DNA from: Oscillospiraceae bacterium
Lineage (GTDB): Bacteria; Bacillota; Clostridia; Oscillospirales; Ruminococcaceae
Direction of reading: 5' to 3'
Assembly (NCBI GenBank): GCA_900770195.1
Contig: CAAGJI010000056.1
Coordinates: forward strand, 1 to 64,000
Length of the DNA: 64,000 nucleotides
Below the pieces are notes generated by a model that was not told the origin of the DNA, searched no databases, and saw nothing but the letters and a program-made list of their open reading frames with translations. This document shows positions 8,307-17,026 of this stretch, piece after piece (position 1 is the stretch's first letter; every line of letters begins with the position of its first letter). The position numbers and the translations under genes were made by a program.

Positions 8307-8666
8307 TTATTTATCTTTAGGTTTAAAAATAAGCGAAGCAAGCAAACCAAACAACAACGCTGCTGTTATACCTCCTGCCGCACTGCTTATACCTCCTGTA
8401 AAAATTCCAAGAAGTCCGTTTTTATCAACTGCATCACGCACACCGTCCGCAAGAAGATGACCGAAACCTGTTAATGGAACAGATGCACCTGCACCTGCAA
8501 ATTCAACAAAAGGTTCATAAAGTCCGAGTGCTGACATTAAAACGCCTGCAACAACGTAACCTGTTAGTATTCTTGCAGGTGTTAATTTTGTATAGTCAAT
8601 TAAAATCTGACCAATAAGGCAAAGTAATCCGCCTGATATAAAAGCTTTTACCCAATCCATAAACAT
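8307..8666 (-). CDS. spoVAE: Stage V sporulation protein AE (SpoVAEb type)
   Basis: Integral membrane protein of 119 residues with about four hydrophobic helices. It is part of the SpoVA channel that moves dipicolinic acid across the spore inner membrane. The diagnostic SpoVAE core is present: GQILIDYTKLTPARIL, GLYEPFVEFAGAGASVPLTGFG and a Gly-rich C-terminal helix. The ribosome site GAGGTG precedes the ATG. It starts 6 bases after spoVAD, so the two form one transcript. SpoVAC, normally encoded just before spoVAD, is not next to this pair. Confidence 0.92.
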   Translation of the reverse strand: MFMDWVKAFISGGLLCLIGQILIDYTKLTPARILTGYVVAGVLMSALGLYEPFVEFAGAGASVPLTGFGHLLADGVRDAVDKNGLLGIFTGGISSAAGGITAALLFGLLASLIFKPKDK

Positions 8667-8672
8667 AAAAAA

Positions 8673-9680
8673 TCACCTCTCAATCTGTACAAGATGGCTT
8701 ATTCCGGGGATAGTTTGTCCCTGATTTACCGAAAGCGGCGACATTAAAGCACCCGTTGCCGCAAAAAGAATTTTTTTGTATTTTCCTGACATCATATTTT
8801 TTAAAAAATATCCGCACAGAACAGAGGCACTGCAACCGCAACCGCTTCCACCCGAATGTGTATCTTGTGTATCTTTATCAAAAATAAGTTTTCCACAATC
8901 CATATGAACAGATGAAATATCTATATTTTGCTTTTGAAGAAGTTCATAAAGCAATTCACTTCCCACATATCCGAGATCACCTGTTATTATAGCATCAAAA
9001 TCATTTGGCAGGGATTTTGTTGTTAAAAGAAAATGAGAAATTGTATCAGCGGCGGCAGGTGCCATAGCTGCCCCCATATTGCTTAAATCTGTTACTCCCA
9101 AATCGCATATTTTTCCGACGCAACAGCCTGTTATTTTGGGTGCATCGGATTTTTCAGATGAAAGAATAGCAGAACCCGAAGCTGTACACGTCCATTGTGC
9201 AGACATAGTTCGTTGTCCACCATATGAAAGAGGATAGCGAAATTGTTTTTCTGCCGTTCCGAAATGCGATGATGTAACAACAGCGGTATTTTTCACCATA
9301 GGAGAATTTAAAACAAGTGAAGAAAGAAGAAGACCTTCCGCCATATTTGAACAAGCCCCATAAAGCCCTATATACCCTGTTCCGGTATCTCGCATCGCAT
9401 AAGCTGAACCAATACATTGATTATTCAAATCACCTGCAAAAACTGCCGTTAAATTTTCTGCTTTCAAACCTGATTTTTCAAGTGCAAGAGAAAAAGTGTT
9501 CCCCTGCATTCTGCTTTCAGCTTTTTCCCATGAATCTTCTCCAAAATGACTATCTTCTTCAATACAGTCAAAGTATTCACCCAGTGGACCTTCTCCTTCT
9601 TTTTTTCCTGCAATTGAAGCATACGATCTTATATATACAGGATTTTCAAGAAAAAAAGCCCTGTTTGAACTTCTATTCAT
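8673..9680 (-). CDS. spoVAD: Stage V sporulation protein AD
   Basis: Thiolase-fold protein of 335 residues that binds dipicolinic acid for uptake into the developing spore. Recognised by the N-terminal NPVYIRSYASIAGKKEGEGP region, the FGEDSWEKAES segment, GACSNMAEGL and HSGGSGCGCSASV. Length matches the family. It is first in a two-gene unit with spoVAE. A possible sigma-G promoter lies 43 bases upstream. The gene order spoVAC-D-E is incomplete here: upstream of spoVAD there is only a 192-base gap and then the divergent mazF. Confidence 0.93.
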   Translation of the reverse strand: MNRSSNRAFFLENPVYIRSYASIAGKKEGEGPLGEYFDCIEEDSHFGEDSWEKAESRMQGNTFSLALEKSGLKAENLTAVFAGDLNNQCIGSAYAMRDTGTGYIGLYGACSNMAEGLLLSSLVLNSPMVKNTAVVTSSHFGTAEKQFRYPLSYGGQRTMSAQWTCTASGSAILSSEKSDAPKITGCCVGKICDLGVTDLSNMGAAMAPAAADTISHFLLTTKSLPNDFDAIITGDLGYVGSELLYELLQKQNIDISSVHMDCGKLIFDKDTQDTHSGGSGCGCSASVLCGYFLKNMMSGKYKKILFAATGALMSPLSVNQGQTIPGISHLVQIER

Positions 9681-9722
9681 TTTATAGTATAGTTTCCTTT
9701 CTGTTTTTTCTTTTTCATAAAA

Positions 9723-9751
9723 TATTATTTATCGCAATTTGGATTTTATAC
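9723..9751 (-). promoter_or_regulatory. Candidate sigma-G promoter of spoVAD
   Basis: On the minus strand GTATA (9751-9747), 17 bases, AATAATA (9729-9723). This fits the forespore sigma-G pattern GHATR-N17/18-CATWMTA with one mismatch. spoVA operons are sigma-G controlled in Bacillus. The match is short, so chance is possible. Confidence 0.4.
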
Positions 9752-9872
9752 TCACCAAAAAAAATATTTTTCATAATATAATACTGAAAAAGCCGTATAA
9801 ATTTTTTTCATATGGGAATAATTCAGATATAAAACAAAACATAAAAAATTTAAAACAGGAGTGAAAAATATT

Positions 9873-10211
9873 ATGTCAGTAAGACGTGGTGAAATTTATT
9901 ATGCAGATTTAAGCCCTGTTGTGGGTTCAGAACAAGGCGGAATAAGACCTGTACTTATAGTTCAAAATAATACCGGAAACAAATACAGCCCGACTGTCAT
10001 AGCAGCAGCCATAACAAGCAGACAGGGAAAAGCCAATCTTCCAACACATATTGAACTTCATGGGTGCGGTTTATCAAAAGACAGCGTTGTTTTGCTTGAA
10101 CAGATCAGAACGCTTGATAAAAAAAGACTTCGTGACAGAATGGGAGAGGTTGATGAGGGAGCGATGTCAGCTGTAAATAACGCTCTTTCAATAAGTTTCG
10201 GACTGAATTAA
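9873..10211 (+). CDS. MazF/PemK-family endoribonuclease toxin
   Basis: Sequence-specific mRNA endonuclease of the MazF/NdoA family, 112 residues. The fold is recognised from VRRGEIYYADLSPVVGSEQGG at the N-terminus (cited as a region), RPVLIVQNN, ITSRQGKANLPTH and KDSVVLLEQIRTLDK, all highly conserved in clostridial EndoA. The ATG at 9873 has AGGAG (9857-9861) at a spacing of 11; a GTG at 9861 is the alternative. No MazE-like or ribbon-helix-helix antitoxin gene lies beside it: upstream is spoVAD on the other strand, and downstream is a 418-base gap. Its antitoxin, if any, must be elsewhere. Confidence 0.9.
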   Translation: MSVRRGEIYYADLSPVVGSEQGGIRPVLIVQNNTGNKYSPTVIAAAITSRQGKANLPTHIELHGCGLSKDSVVLLEQIRTLDKKRLRDRMGEVDEGAMSAVNNALSISFGLN

Positions 10212-10426
10212 AAAAGATTTTATGAATTTATTATTAATAATAGTATTGAAATAACCTTAAACGAAACTTAAACCAATCATGATTTCAAACTTAAAGTAAA
10301 TTTAATTGTGTTTAAATATGTATAAATTGTTTTTGGCAAAAGTTCATCTTTTCAATATTTCTATTTTATAGTGCTTTATGCATAATATGACTTAAATATT
10401 TATGCTTATTTTATGCATTATATATC
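10212..10426. other. AT-rich intergenic space
   Basis: No gene is visible between mazF and the scaffoldin promoters. The only structure I see is a pair of near-direct repeats around TTATGCATAATAT and TTATGCATTATAT (about 10375-10425) ahead of the first promoter, which could be a binding site; this is speculative. Confidence 0.3.
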
Positions 10427-10455
10427 TTGATTTTTCTTGTGAATTATGTTATAAT
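10427..10455 (+). promoter_or_regulatory. Scaffoldin promoter P1
   Basis: TTGATT (10427-10432), 17 bases, TATAAT (10450-10455), with an extended -10 TGT. It lies about 175 bases ahead of the scaffoldin start and would give a long 5' leader. Confidence 0.55.
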
Positions 10456-10538
10456 TAAAATAAATCAAGACGCTGTCAGAACGATTTCAGTTGCGTTTTT
10501 AGAAATAAAAAGTAAATAGGAAATTTATGAAAAAACAA

Positions 10539-10566
10539 TTGATTTATTTTAAAAATGTGATATAAT
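10539..10566 (+). promoter_or_regulatory. Scaffoldin promoter P2
   Basis: TTGATT (10539-10544), 16 bases, TATAAT (10561-10566), with an extended -10 TGA. It is the nearer of two tandem promoter candidates for the scaffoldin gene. Confidence 0.6.
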
Positions 10567-10629
10567 AATATTATCATATATATTGTATTGAAAGCAAAAG
10601 ATTGTTTATCAGAGAAGGGAATGATTGGT

Positions 10630-13092
10630 ATGAAAAAGCTGTTTAAAAGATTAATCTCTGTTTCACTTGCAACAGTGATGTGTTTAATGGCGATACCTGT
10701 AACAAAAAATGCTGCTGTTTTTGCAGTTCCGAGTTCTTCAAGAACGAAACTTAACGTAGAAAATGTGACAATTGGTCCGGGAGATGCAGGCAAAGAAGTA
10801 AAGATCCCTGTAAAAATAGAAAACTTATCAGCGGCAGGTAAAACTCCTGAATTGAAAAGTTGCAGCCTTGAACTTGAGTATGATGAAAGCCTTTCATTCA
10901 GCAATAAAGAAAATGATATGATGAAATTTACCGGTTTTTACAACAGCAAATCATCTCATATCCTTGCAATAGAAGCAAGTGCTGACACTTTAATAAATGA
11001 AGACGGTGTCCTTTTTACGCTTAGTTTTACACTTCCTGAAAGTCTTGGGGATAAGATCGATTATAGTATTACAATAAATTATTGTGAACTTTTGAATGGT
11101 GAAGGTGATGAAATCAGTTCAGAATCCTCCAGCGGACACATTGAATATGATGAAAATCAGACAACTGAAGAAACTTTTTATCAGGAAAATCCTGTTGAAA
11201 TAGCAATTGAATCAGCTGAAATTCCGGCAATGGCAGGAGAAGAAATATCTGTTCCTGTAACAATTGCGAATAATGCAGGTATAGCCGGATCGATGTTTTC
11301 ATTTGAATATGACAGCAGACTTAAATATCTTGATACAAGTTGGGATATAATAAGAGGTACGGACATTACAAGTGAAACATCTTCAACAGAAGGAATGAGT
11401 GTTATCACAATAACATCTGCCAATGCTTCAAACAGCACTGAAGATGGTGTGCTTTTCACATTTAATTTTGAAGTTCCTGAAGATGTTGAAATTGGAGATG
11501 TTTACCACATAAATATTGTAAAATGTTCTTTAAATGATTCGAATTTTCATAATTTGAATTTTGTAACAAAGAATGCCAAACTTACAGCAAGAAATAATAA
11601 CATTTTGCCTGATCCTACAGATCCTGTTGTGGAAACAACAGAACCTGAAACAACAAATAACATAGTAACAAAACCTGTTTCAAAAAAGAATGACCCTGAT
11701 TCACTTTCAGTAGCCACTGTTGTGGAATATGATAATGCTGATGGAAAAAAAGTTGATGTTCCTGTTTACATAGAAAATAATTCAGGATTTGCTTCAAATA
11801 CTGTTGTTTTTAAATATGATACAAGATTGTCTATTCGTGAATCAGATATAAAGCTTTCTTCCGATCTACAGGGAAGTTTATTGCCATTTATTGATGTAAA
11901 TGAAGGTACAATAACATTATCTTCTGTATTTAACTCAAATGTTAAACAAGATGGCAATGTATTTTGGCTGACATTTACCCTTCCTGATGATGTAAAAGAG
12001 GGAGACTTTTATCCAATTAAGATTGATTCTGTTTCTGAATGGAATCATATAAATGAAAAAGGCGAGGATGGATATATAAGGGGTTCTGTAACATATAAAA
12101 GCTTAACGGTTACAACCGATGATGGAGGTATATCTGTTGAAAAGAAACCTGTTGTAACAACTACTAAGCCTGTTGCAGCAAATTTAGAAACAACGGTTAC
12201 TACTGCTAAAAAAGCGGAAGAAGAACGACATTCAGTTCCAATTCAACCTCTTACAGTAAAAAGCAAAAATGTCATATCTATCACATCTGTATATATAGCT
12301 CCCGGAGATGCGGGCAAGAAAATATCAGTGCCTGTTGATGTGTTCAAAAATGAAGGTGTTGCATCTGTTGGATTCCTTATTTCTTATGACAGCAGACTCA
12401 CTGCTGAAAGCAGTGATATAAAAATGTCTACTTATGTTGATGGTTCTATATCAAAAATAGCATTTGATGATATTAAAGCTGTATCAATTGCTATAGCAAG
12501 AACAGAAAATATGAATGTTTCTGCTAAGATATGTGATATTTCATTTACGGTTCCTGCTGATGCGCAGCCAGGTGACAGGTATAACATAGAGATAAAAAAA
12601 GTTTATTGTTGGGATCATCTTATCGAAAGCAATGAAGCTGGCTATGAATCCGGATTCACAAAAATGAGAGAACTTCCTATATCAGTCAGAAGTGGCAGCA
12701 TCATAGTAGAAGGCAACAAACAAACAGCGGCTGATAAAAACAGTGAAGCTAATAAGGAATATAACAAGGACCATGTAGATAATGCAAATATAGCAACTCC
12801 AAATACAAAAGAGGATACAAAAACATATCTTTTGGGGGATGCAAATCTTGACAATACAGTTGACGCAAAAGATGCGATTGTTGTACTCCAGTATTCGGCT
12901 GAATCTATTGCCGGCAATAACCACAAGAGAACTCTGGAAATAAATGCAGATGTAAACTTTGATGGAGAGTACGATTCAAAAGATGCAATATTCATTCTTC
13001 AGTTTTATGCAGAAAAAGTTGCAGGCAATATAAAAGAAAATGCTAAAATGGACCCGTTTATGGCAGATAGAGGGTATGAAAAAAAATTGTAA
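10630..13092 (+). CDS. Scaffoldin-like protein: four cohesin-type domains plus C-terminal dockerin
   Basis: Secreted 820-residue protein. A signal peptide (1-32, ending VFA) is followed by four related beta-sandwich domains at about 40-170, 188-320, 358-492 and 546-694. Each has a cohesin-like opening (VTIGPGDAGKEVKIPV, AEIPAMAGEEISVPV, VYIAPGDAGKKISVPV), a middle LEYD/FEYDSRL strand and a late GVLFTLSF strand. Thr/Pro linkers separate domains 2-3 and 3-4. The C-terminus (about 733-800) is a dockerin with LGDANLDNTVDAKDA and NADVNFDGEYDSKDA, then a charged tail. Four cohesins plus a dockerin mark an intermediate scaffoldin that carries dockerin enzymes and itself docks on an anchoring protein. 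The ATG at 10630 has GAAGGG at good spacing; 10621 and 10588 are less likely starts. No sortase signal is present. Confidence 0.85.
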   Translation: MKKLFKRLISVSLATVMCLMAIPVTKNAAVFAVPSSSRTKLNVENVTIGPGDAGKEVKIPVKIENLSAAGKTPELKSCSLELEYDESLSFSNKENDMMKFTGFYNSKSSHILAIEASADTLINEDGVLFTLSFTLPESLGDKIDYSITINYCELLNGEGDEISSESSSGHIEYDENQTTEETFYQENPVEIAIESAEIPAMAGEEISVPVTIANNAGIAGSMFSFEYDSRLKYLDTSWDIIRGTDITSETSSTEGMSVITITSANASNSTEDGVLFTFNFEVPEDVEIGDVYHINIVKCSLNDSNFHNLNFVTKNAKLTARNNNILPDPTDPVVETTEPETTNNIVTKPVSKKNDPDSLSVATVVEYDNADGKKVDVPVYIENNSGFASNTVVFKYDTRLSIRESDIKLSSDLQGSLLPFIDVNEGTITLSSVFNSNVKQDGNVFWLTFTLPDDVKEGDFYPIKIDSVSEWNHINEKGEDGYIRGSVTYKSLTVTTDDGGISVEKKPVVTTTKPVAANLETTVTTAKKAEEERHSVPIQPLTVKSKNVISITSVYIAPGDAGKKISVPVDVFKNEGVASVGFLISYDSRLTAESSDIKMSTYVDGSISKIAFDDIKAVSIAIARTENMNVSAKICDISFTVPADAQPGDRYNIEIKKVYCWDHLIESNEAGYESGFTKMRELPISVRSGSIIVEGNKQTAADKNSEANKEYNKDHVDNANIATPNTKEDTKTYLLGDANLDNTVDAKDAIVVLQYSAESIAGNNHKRTLEINADVNFDGEYDSKDAIFILQFYAEKVAGNIKENAKMDPFMADRGYEKKL

Positions 13093-13110
13093 TTTTTCTC
13101 TTATATGAAT

Positions 13111-13136
13111 TCCGGCAGGTCATATGACCTGCCGGA
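13111..13136 (+). terminator. Perfect 26-bp palindrome after scaffoldin gene
   Basis: TCCGGCAGGTCAT is followed directly by its exact complement, giving a 13-bp perfect arm with no spacer. It sits 18 bases after the scaffoldin stop. There is no T-run, so it may protect the mRNA end rather than stop transcription. Confidence 0.5.
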
Positions 13137-13152
13137 GATTGTATTATAACAA

Positions 13153-13178
13153 AAAGGATACGCTAAAGCGTATCCTTT
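13153..13178. terminator. Bidirectional terminator between scaffoldin and dnaJ
   Basis: A 12-bp stem (13153-13164 with 13167-13178) with a 2-base gap, flanked by A and T runs. It serves the convergent scaffoldin and dnaJ genes. Confidence 0.8.
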
Positions 13179-13185
13179 AATTTTA

Positions 13186-14367
13186 TTACTTTCCCTTTTT
13201 AAAGTTAAAATTCTTTTTCAGTTTGTCAAAGAATGTTTCTCTTTTTGCGTAATTTTTACCGTCAAGGGACTCTTCAAATTCTCTGAGAGCTTTTTTCTGG
13301 CTTTCAGTAAGTCTCTTTGGGACTTCAACAACTACCTTGACGTACTGATCACCTCTTGCATCTCTTCCGAAATATTTAACTCCCTTGCCTTTGAGTCTGA
13401 ATGTTGTGCCTGTCTGTGTTCCTTCAGGAATTGTCTGCTTAACTGTGCCATCTATTGTAGGAACTGTTATTTCAGCACCCATTACAGCCTGATAATATGT
13501 TATAGGTATATCGCAATATATGTCATTACCTTTTCTTACAAAAAGTTCATGAGGTCTGACTGCAATTACAACGAACAAATCACCTGACGGTCCATTGTTA
13601 AATCCAAAATCACCATGACCTGAAACTCTGAGTTTCTGACCTGTGTCAACACCTGCCGGAACTTTAATATTAATCTCTTCAGTTGTTCTGAATCTGCCCG
13701 TACCGCCGCACTTCTTGCAAGGATTTGTTACTATTTTACCCTTGCCTCCGCACTTTGTACACTGTCTTGTTGATGAAATAGTTCCCAAAGGAGTTCTTTG
13801 TGTAACATTTACATGACCTGTACCGTGACAGTCAGGACAAGTTTTTGAAACAGTCTGTGCATTTGCACCTGTTCCGTTGCAATCAGGACACTTTGAAAAA
13901 TGTGCAATTTTTATTTTCTTTTCTGCACCCATACATGCTTCCATAAAGTCAATATCAAGCTGAACCTGAATATCTCCGCCTCTTCTTGGGGCATTAGGGT
14001 TTGCACTTCTTCTTCCGCCTCCGAATGCACTTCCGAAACCGTCACCGAAAATAGTATCGAAAATATCGCCGAATCCGCCACCGCCAAAGCCTCCGAATCC
14101 GCTGAAATCTCCTGCACCGGCACCACCGCCATAGCTTGGATCAACACCGGCAAAACCAAATTGATCGTATTTCTGACGCTTAGCAGGATCACTCAGCACT
14201 TCATATGCTTCGTTTACTTCTTTGAACTTTTCTTCGCATTCTTTATCATTAGGATGAAGATCCGGATGGTATTTTCTTGCCATTGTTCTGAACGCCTTTT
14301 TTATTTCAGCATCAGAAGCACCTTTCTGAACACCAAGCACTTCATAATAATCTCTTTTGTCTGCCAT
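13186..14367 (-). CDS. dnaJ: Chaperone protein DnaJ
   Basis: Hsp40 co-chaperone of 393 residues that delivers substrates to DnaK and stimulates its ATPase. Domains in order: J-domain (1-70) with HPD (YHPDLHPND), a Gly/Phe-rich linker (about 75-125), a zinc-binding region with four CxxCxGxG repeats (CPDCNGTG, CPDCHGTG, CTKCGGKG, CKKCGGTG), and the C-terminal substrate domain. The AAGGAG ribosome site precedes the ATG. It is last in the hrcA-grpE-dnaK-dnaJ cluster and lies 116 bases after dnaK. Confidence 0.97.
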   Translation of the reverse strand: MADKRDYYEVLGVQKGASDAEIKKAFRTMARKYHPDLHPNDKECEEKFKEVNEAYEVLSDPAKRQKYDQFGFAGVDPSYGGGAGAGDFSGFGGFGGGGFGDIFDTIFGDGFGSAFGGGRRSANPNAPRRGGDIQVQLDIDFMEACMGAEKKIKIAHFSKCPDCNGTGANAQTVSKTCPDCHGTGHVNVTQRTPLGTISSTRQCTKCGGKGKIVTNPCKKCGGTGRFRTTEEINIKVPAGVDTGQKLRVSGHGDFGFNNGPSGDLFVVIAVRPHELFVRKGNDIYCDIPITYYQAVMGAEITVPTIDGTVKQTIPEGTQTGTTFRLKGKGVKYFGRDARGDQYVKVVVEVPKRLTESQKKALREFEESLDGKNYAKRETFFDKLKKNFNFKKGK

Positions 14368-14423
14368 TTTTTTCTCCTTAACCCGCCTGAATTAAAAATT
14401 CTGTTTGGCTTTTAATACGACTT

Positions 14424-14456
14424 GACAGGGCAAACCCCAAACGGTCATGCCCTGTC
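14424..14456 (-). other. dnaK-dnaJ intergenic hairpin
   Basis: A 9-bp stem (GACAGGGCA with TGCCCTGTC) and a 15-base loop lie between dnaK and dnaJ. On the minus strand no T-run follows, so it more likely marks processing or partial attenuation that lowers dnaJ relative to dnaK. Confidence 0.45.
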
Positions 14457-14483
14457 GATATTTTATTTAATTAATTTCTTAAA

Positions 14484-16346
14484 TTATGCTTCTGTGAAGT
14501 CAGCATCAACAACACCATCATCATTTCCGCCGTTGCCGCTGTTATCATTTGAATTGAAGTTTGACATATCAGGACCTGCACCTGCTGTTCCTGCTGCCTG
14601 CTGTGCTGCTCCTGCTGCCTGATAAACCTTTGATGAAACATCATAGAATGCCTTCTGAAGGTCATCTGACTTAGCCTTGATGTCTGCTGTGTCATCTGTT
14701 TTAAGAGCTTCTTTAACGAGGTTAATCTTTGCTTCAATGTTAGCCTTTTCGTCAGCTGAAACCTTGTCGCCAAATTCGCCAAGTGTCTTTTCACACTGGA
14801 ATACAAGGCTTTCTGCGTTGTTCTTTGTATCAACAGCTTCCTTGTTCTTCTTATCTTCTTCTGCAAACTGTTCAGCTTCCTTAACAGCCTTGTCTATATC
14901 TTCCTTAGACATATTTGTTGAAGATGTGATTGTGATATTCTGTTCCTTGCCTGTACCGAGGTCCTTAGCAGAAACGTGAACAATACCGTTTGCATCTATA
15001 TCAAATGTAACTTCAATCTGTGGAACTCCTCTTGGAGCCGGTGCAATGCCGTCAAGACGGAATTCACCGAGTTTCTTGTTATCCTTGGCAAATTCTCTTT
15101 CACCCTGAAGGACGTTTATATCAACTGCCGGCTGATTGTCTGCTGCTGTTGAGAATATCTGCGATTTCTTTGTAGGGATTGTTGTATTTCTTTCGATAAT
15201 CTTTGTGCATACACCGCCCATTGTTTCAAGACCAAGTGAAAGTGGTGTAACATCGAGGAGAAGGAGTCCTTCCTTAACGTCGCCGCCGAGAACACCGCCC
15301 TGATATGCAGCACCGAGTGCAACACATTCATCAGGGTTGATACCCTTGAATGGTTCTTTGCCGAGCTTATTTTTAACAGCTGTCTGTACAGCAGGGATTC
15401 TTGATGAACCACCAACCATAAGAACCTTGTTAATTTCTGAAAGTGAAAGTCCGCTGTCTTCAAGTGCCTGTGAAACAGGTCCCATTGTAGCTTCTACGAG
15501 GTCTGCTGTGAGTTCATTGAACTTAGCCTGTGTAAGTGTTAAGTCAAGGTGTTTTGGACCTGTTGCATCAGCTGTGATGAATGGGAGATTGATGTTTGAA
15601 GAAGGTGTTGAAGAAAGTTCAATCTTAGCCTTTTCAGCAGCTTCCTTTAATCTCTGCATTGCCATCTTATCGCTTGAAAGATCAATTCCGTCTGACTTCT
15701 TAAATTCATCAATCATCCAGTTGATAATTCTCTGGTCGAAATCATCACCGCCGAGGTGATTGTTACCTGCTGTTGCAAGAACTTCAACAACGTCCTGACC
15801 AATTTCAATTATAGAAACATCGAATGTACCGCCGCCAAGGTCGTATACCATAACTTTCTGATCTTCTTCCTTATCAAGTCCATAAGAAAGAGCTGCGGCT
15901 GTAGGTTCGTTTATAATTCTCTTTACTGTAAGACCTGCAATCTGACCTGCGTCCTTTGTTGCCTGTCTTTGTGCATCTGTAAAGTATGCAGGAACTGTGA
16001 TAACAGCTTCTGAAACAGTTTCACCAAGATAAGCTTCAGCATCAGCTTTAAGTTTCTGAAGAATCATAGCTGAAATTTCCTGTGGCGTATACTTTTTACC
16101 GTCAATATCTACTTTGTAGTCTGAACCCATATGACGCTTAATTGAAATAACTGTTCTGTCAGGGTTTGTTACTGCCTGTCTTTTAGCAACCTGACCAACA
16201 AGTCTTTCGCCTGTCTTTGAAAAAGCAACAACTGAAGGAGTTGTTCTTGCACCTTCTGAGTTTGTGATAACTGTTGCGTTACCGCCTTCCATAACTGCTA
16301 CGCATGAGTTTGTTGTACCTAAATCAATACCAATGATTTTTCCCAT
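14484..16346 (-). CDS. dnaK: Chaperone protein DnaK (Hsp70)
   Basis: ATP-driven Hsp70 chaperone of 620 residues. The N-terminal ATPase domain starts GIDLGTTNSCVAVMEGG and contains DLGGGTFDVS and the VGGSSRIPAV motif. The substrate domain (about 360-510) includes LLLDVTPLSLGLET. The C-terminal lid ends in a Gly/Asn/Asp-rich tail with the conserved final acidic stretch VVDADF. Its partners grpE and dnaJ flank it on the same strand. Expression is expected to follow the CIRCE operator ahead of hrcA. The gene is rich in frequently used codons, as expected for a highly expressed protein. Confidence 0.98.
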   Translation of the reverse strand: MGKIIGIDLGTTNSCVAVMEGGNATVITNSEGARTTPSVVAFSKTGERLVGQVAKRQAVTNPDRTVISIKRHMGSDYKVDIDGKKYTPQEISAMILQKLKADAEAYLGETVSEAVITVPAYFTDAQRQATKDAGQIAGLTVKRIINEPTAAALSYGLDKEEDQKVMVYDLGGGTFDVSIIEIGQDVVEVLATAGNNHLGGDDFDQRIINWMIDEFKKSDGIDLSSDKMAMQRLKEAAEKAKIELSSTPSSNINLPFITADATGPKHLDLTLTQAKFNELTADLVEATMGPVSQALEDSGLSLSEINKVLMVGGSSRIPAVQTAVKNKLGKEPFKGINPDECVALGAAYQGGVLGGDVKEGLLLLDVTPLSLGLETMGGVCTKIIERNTTIPTKKSQIFSTAADNQPAVDINVLQGEREFAKDNKKLGEFRLDGIAPAPRGVPQIEVTFDIDANGIVHVSAKDLGTGKEQNITITSSTNMSKEDIDKAVKEAEQFAEEDKKNKEAVDTKNNAESLVFQCEKTLGEFGDKVSADEKANIEAKINLVKEALKTDDTADIKAKSDDLQKAFYDVSSKVYQAAGAAQQAAGTAGAGPDMSNFNSNDNSGNGGNDDGVVDADFTEA

Positions 16347-16427
16347 AATAAATTCTTCCTTTCAATTTTTCGCCATCATTAACGGCATATATAAATTTGT
16401 TTTAGTCTTATTTTATTTATATGCTTA

Positions 16428-17000
16428 TCAGCTTACAACTGCAACCATTGCAGGTCTTATAAGTCTTTCGCCGAGCATATAACCTTTCTGGAATACTTCA
16501 CAAACTGTATCAGATTCCATATCATCGCTTTCAGCCTGTTTTATTGCATGATGTATGTTAGGATCGAACTTTTCGCCGAGGGCTTTTATTTCAACAACAT
16601 TCATCTTGCCGAGAATAGCAACAAACTGATTTAGAATCATTTCCATTCCCTTAAAGAACTTTTCGTCCTGACAAGGTGCTTTAAGAGCTATGTCAAAAGC
16701 ATCCATAACAGGAAGAATCTGTTCAACGCATTTTACAGTAGCGTCATTGTAACACTCTGTTTTCTCTTTGGTTGTTCTCTTGCGGTAATTATCAAATTCA
16801 GCAAACAATCTTAAATACTTATCATTTGCTTCAGCAGCATCTGCTTTTGCCTTTTCAATTTCTGCCGCAAGATCTTTTTCCTCAAAAGATTTATCTTCAG
16901 AAGCTTTTTCTGTTTCTTCTTCATTCTGGTTATCAACAACCGGAACGTCAATATCAACATCTTTCTTCTGAGTATTTTCCTTCTTGTTTTCTTCTGCCAT
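16428..17000 (-). CDS. grpE: Nucleotide exchange factor GrpE
   Basis: DnaK nucleotide exchange factor of 190 residues. An acidic N-terminal tail and a long coiled coil (about 45-100) lead into the GrpE beta-wing domain with NYRKRTTKEK, LPVMDAFDIAL, GMEMILNQF and the closing GYMLGERLIRPAMVAV. I chose the ATG at 17000 behind AAAGGA; an in-frame ATG at 17030 that overlaps the hrcA stop is the alternative. It is second in the hrcA-grpE-dnaK-dnaJ heat-shock cluster. Confidence 0.93.
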   Translation of the reverse strand: MAEENKKENTQKKDVDIDVPVVDNQNEEETEKASEDKSFEEKDLAAEIEKAKADAAEANDKYLRLFAEFDNYRKRTTKEKTECYNDATVKCVEQILPVMDAFDIALKAPCQDEKFFKGMEMILNQFVAILGKMNVVEIKALGEKFDPNIHHAIKQAESDDMESDTVCEVFQKGYMLGERLIRPAMVAVVS

Positions 17001-17026
17001 TCTTCTATTCCTTTCTTTCAATCTTT

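Noticed and set aside
13111..13136. Perfect palindrome as a regulator binding site
   Set aside because: It follows a stop codon and precedes a terminator, so an mRNA-end hairpin is the simpler reading.
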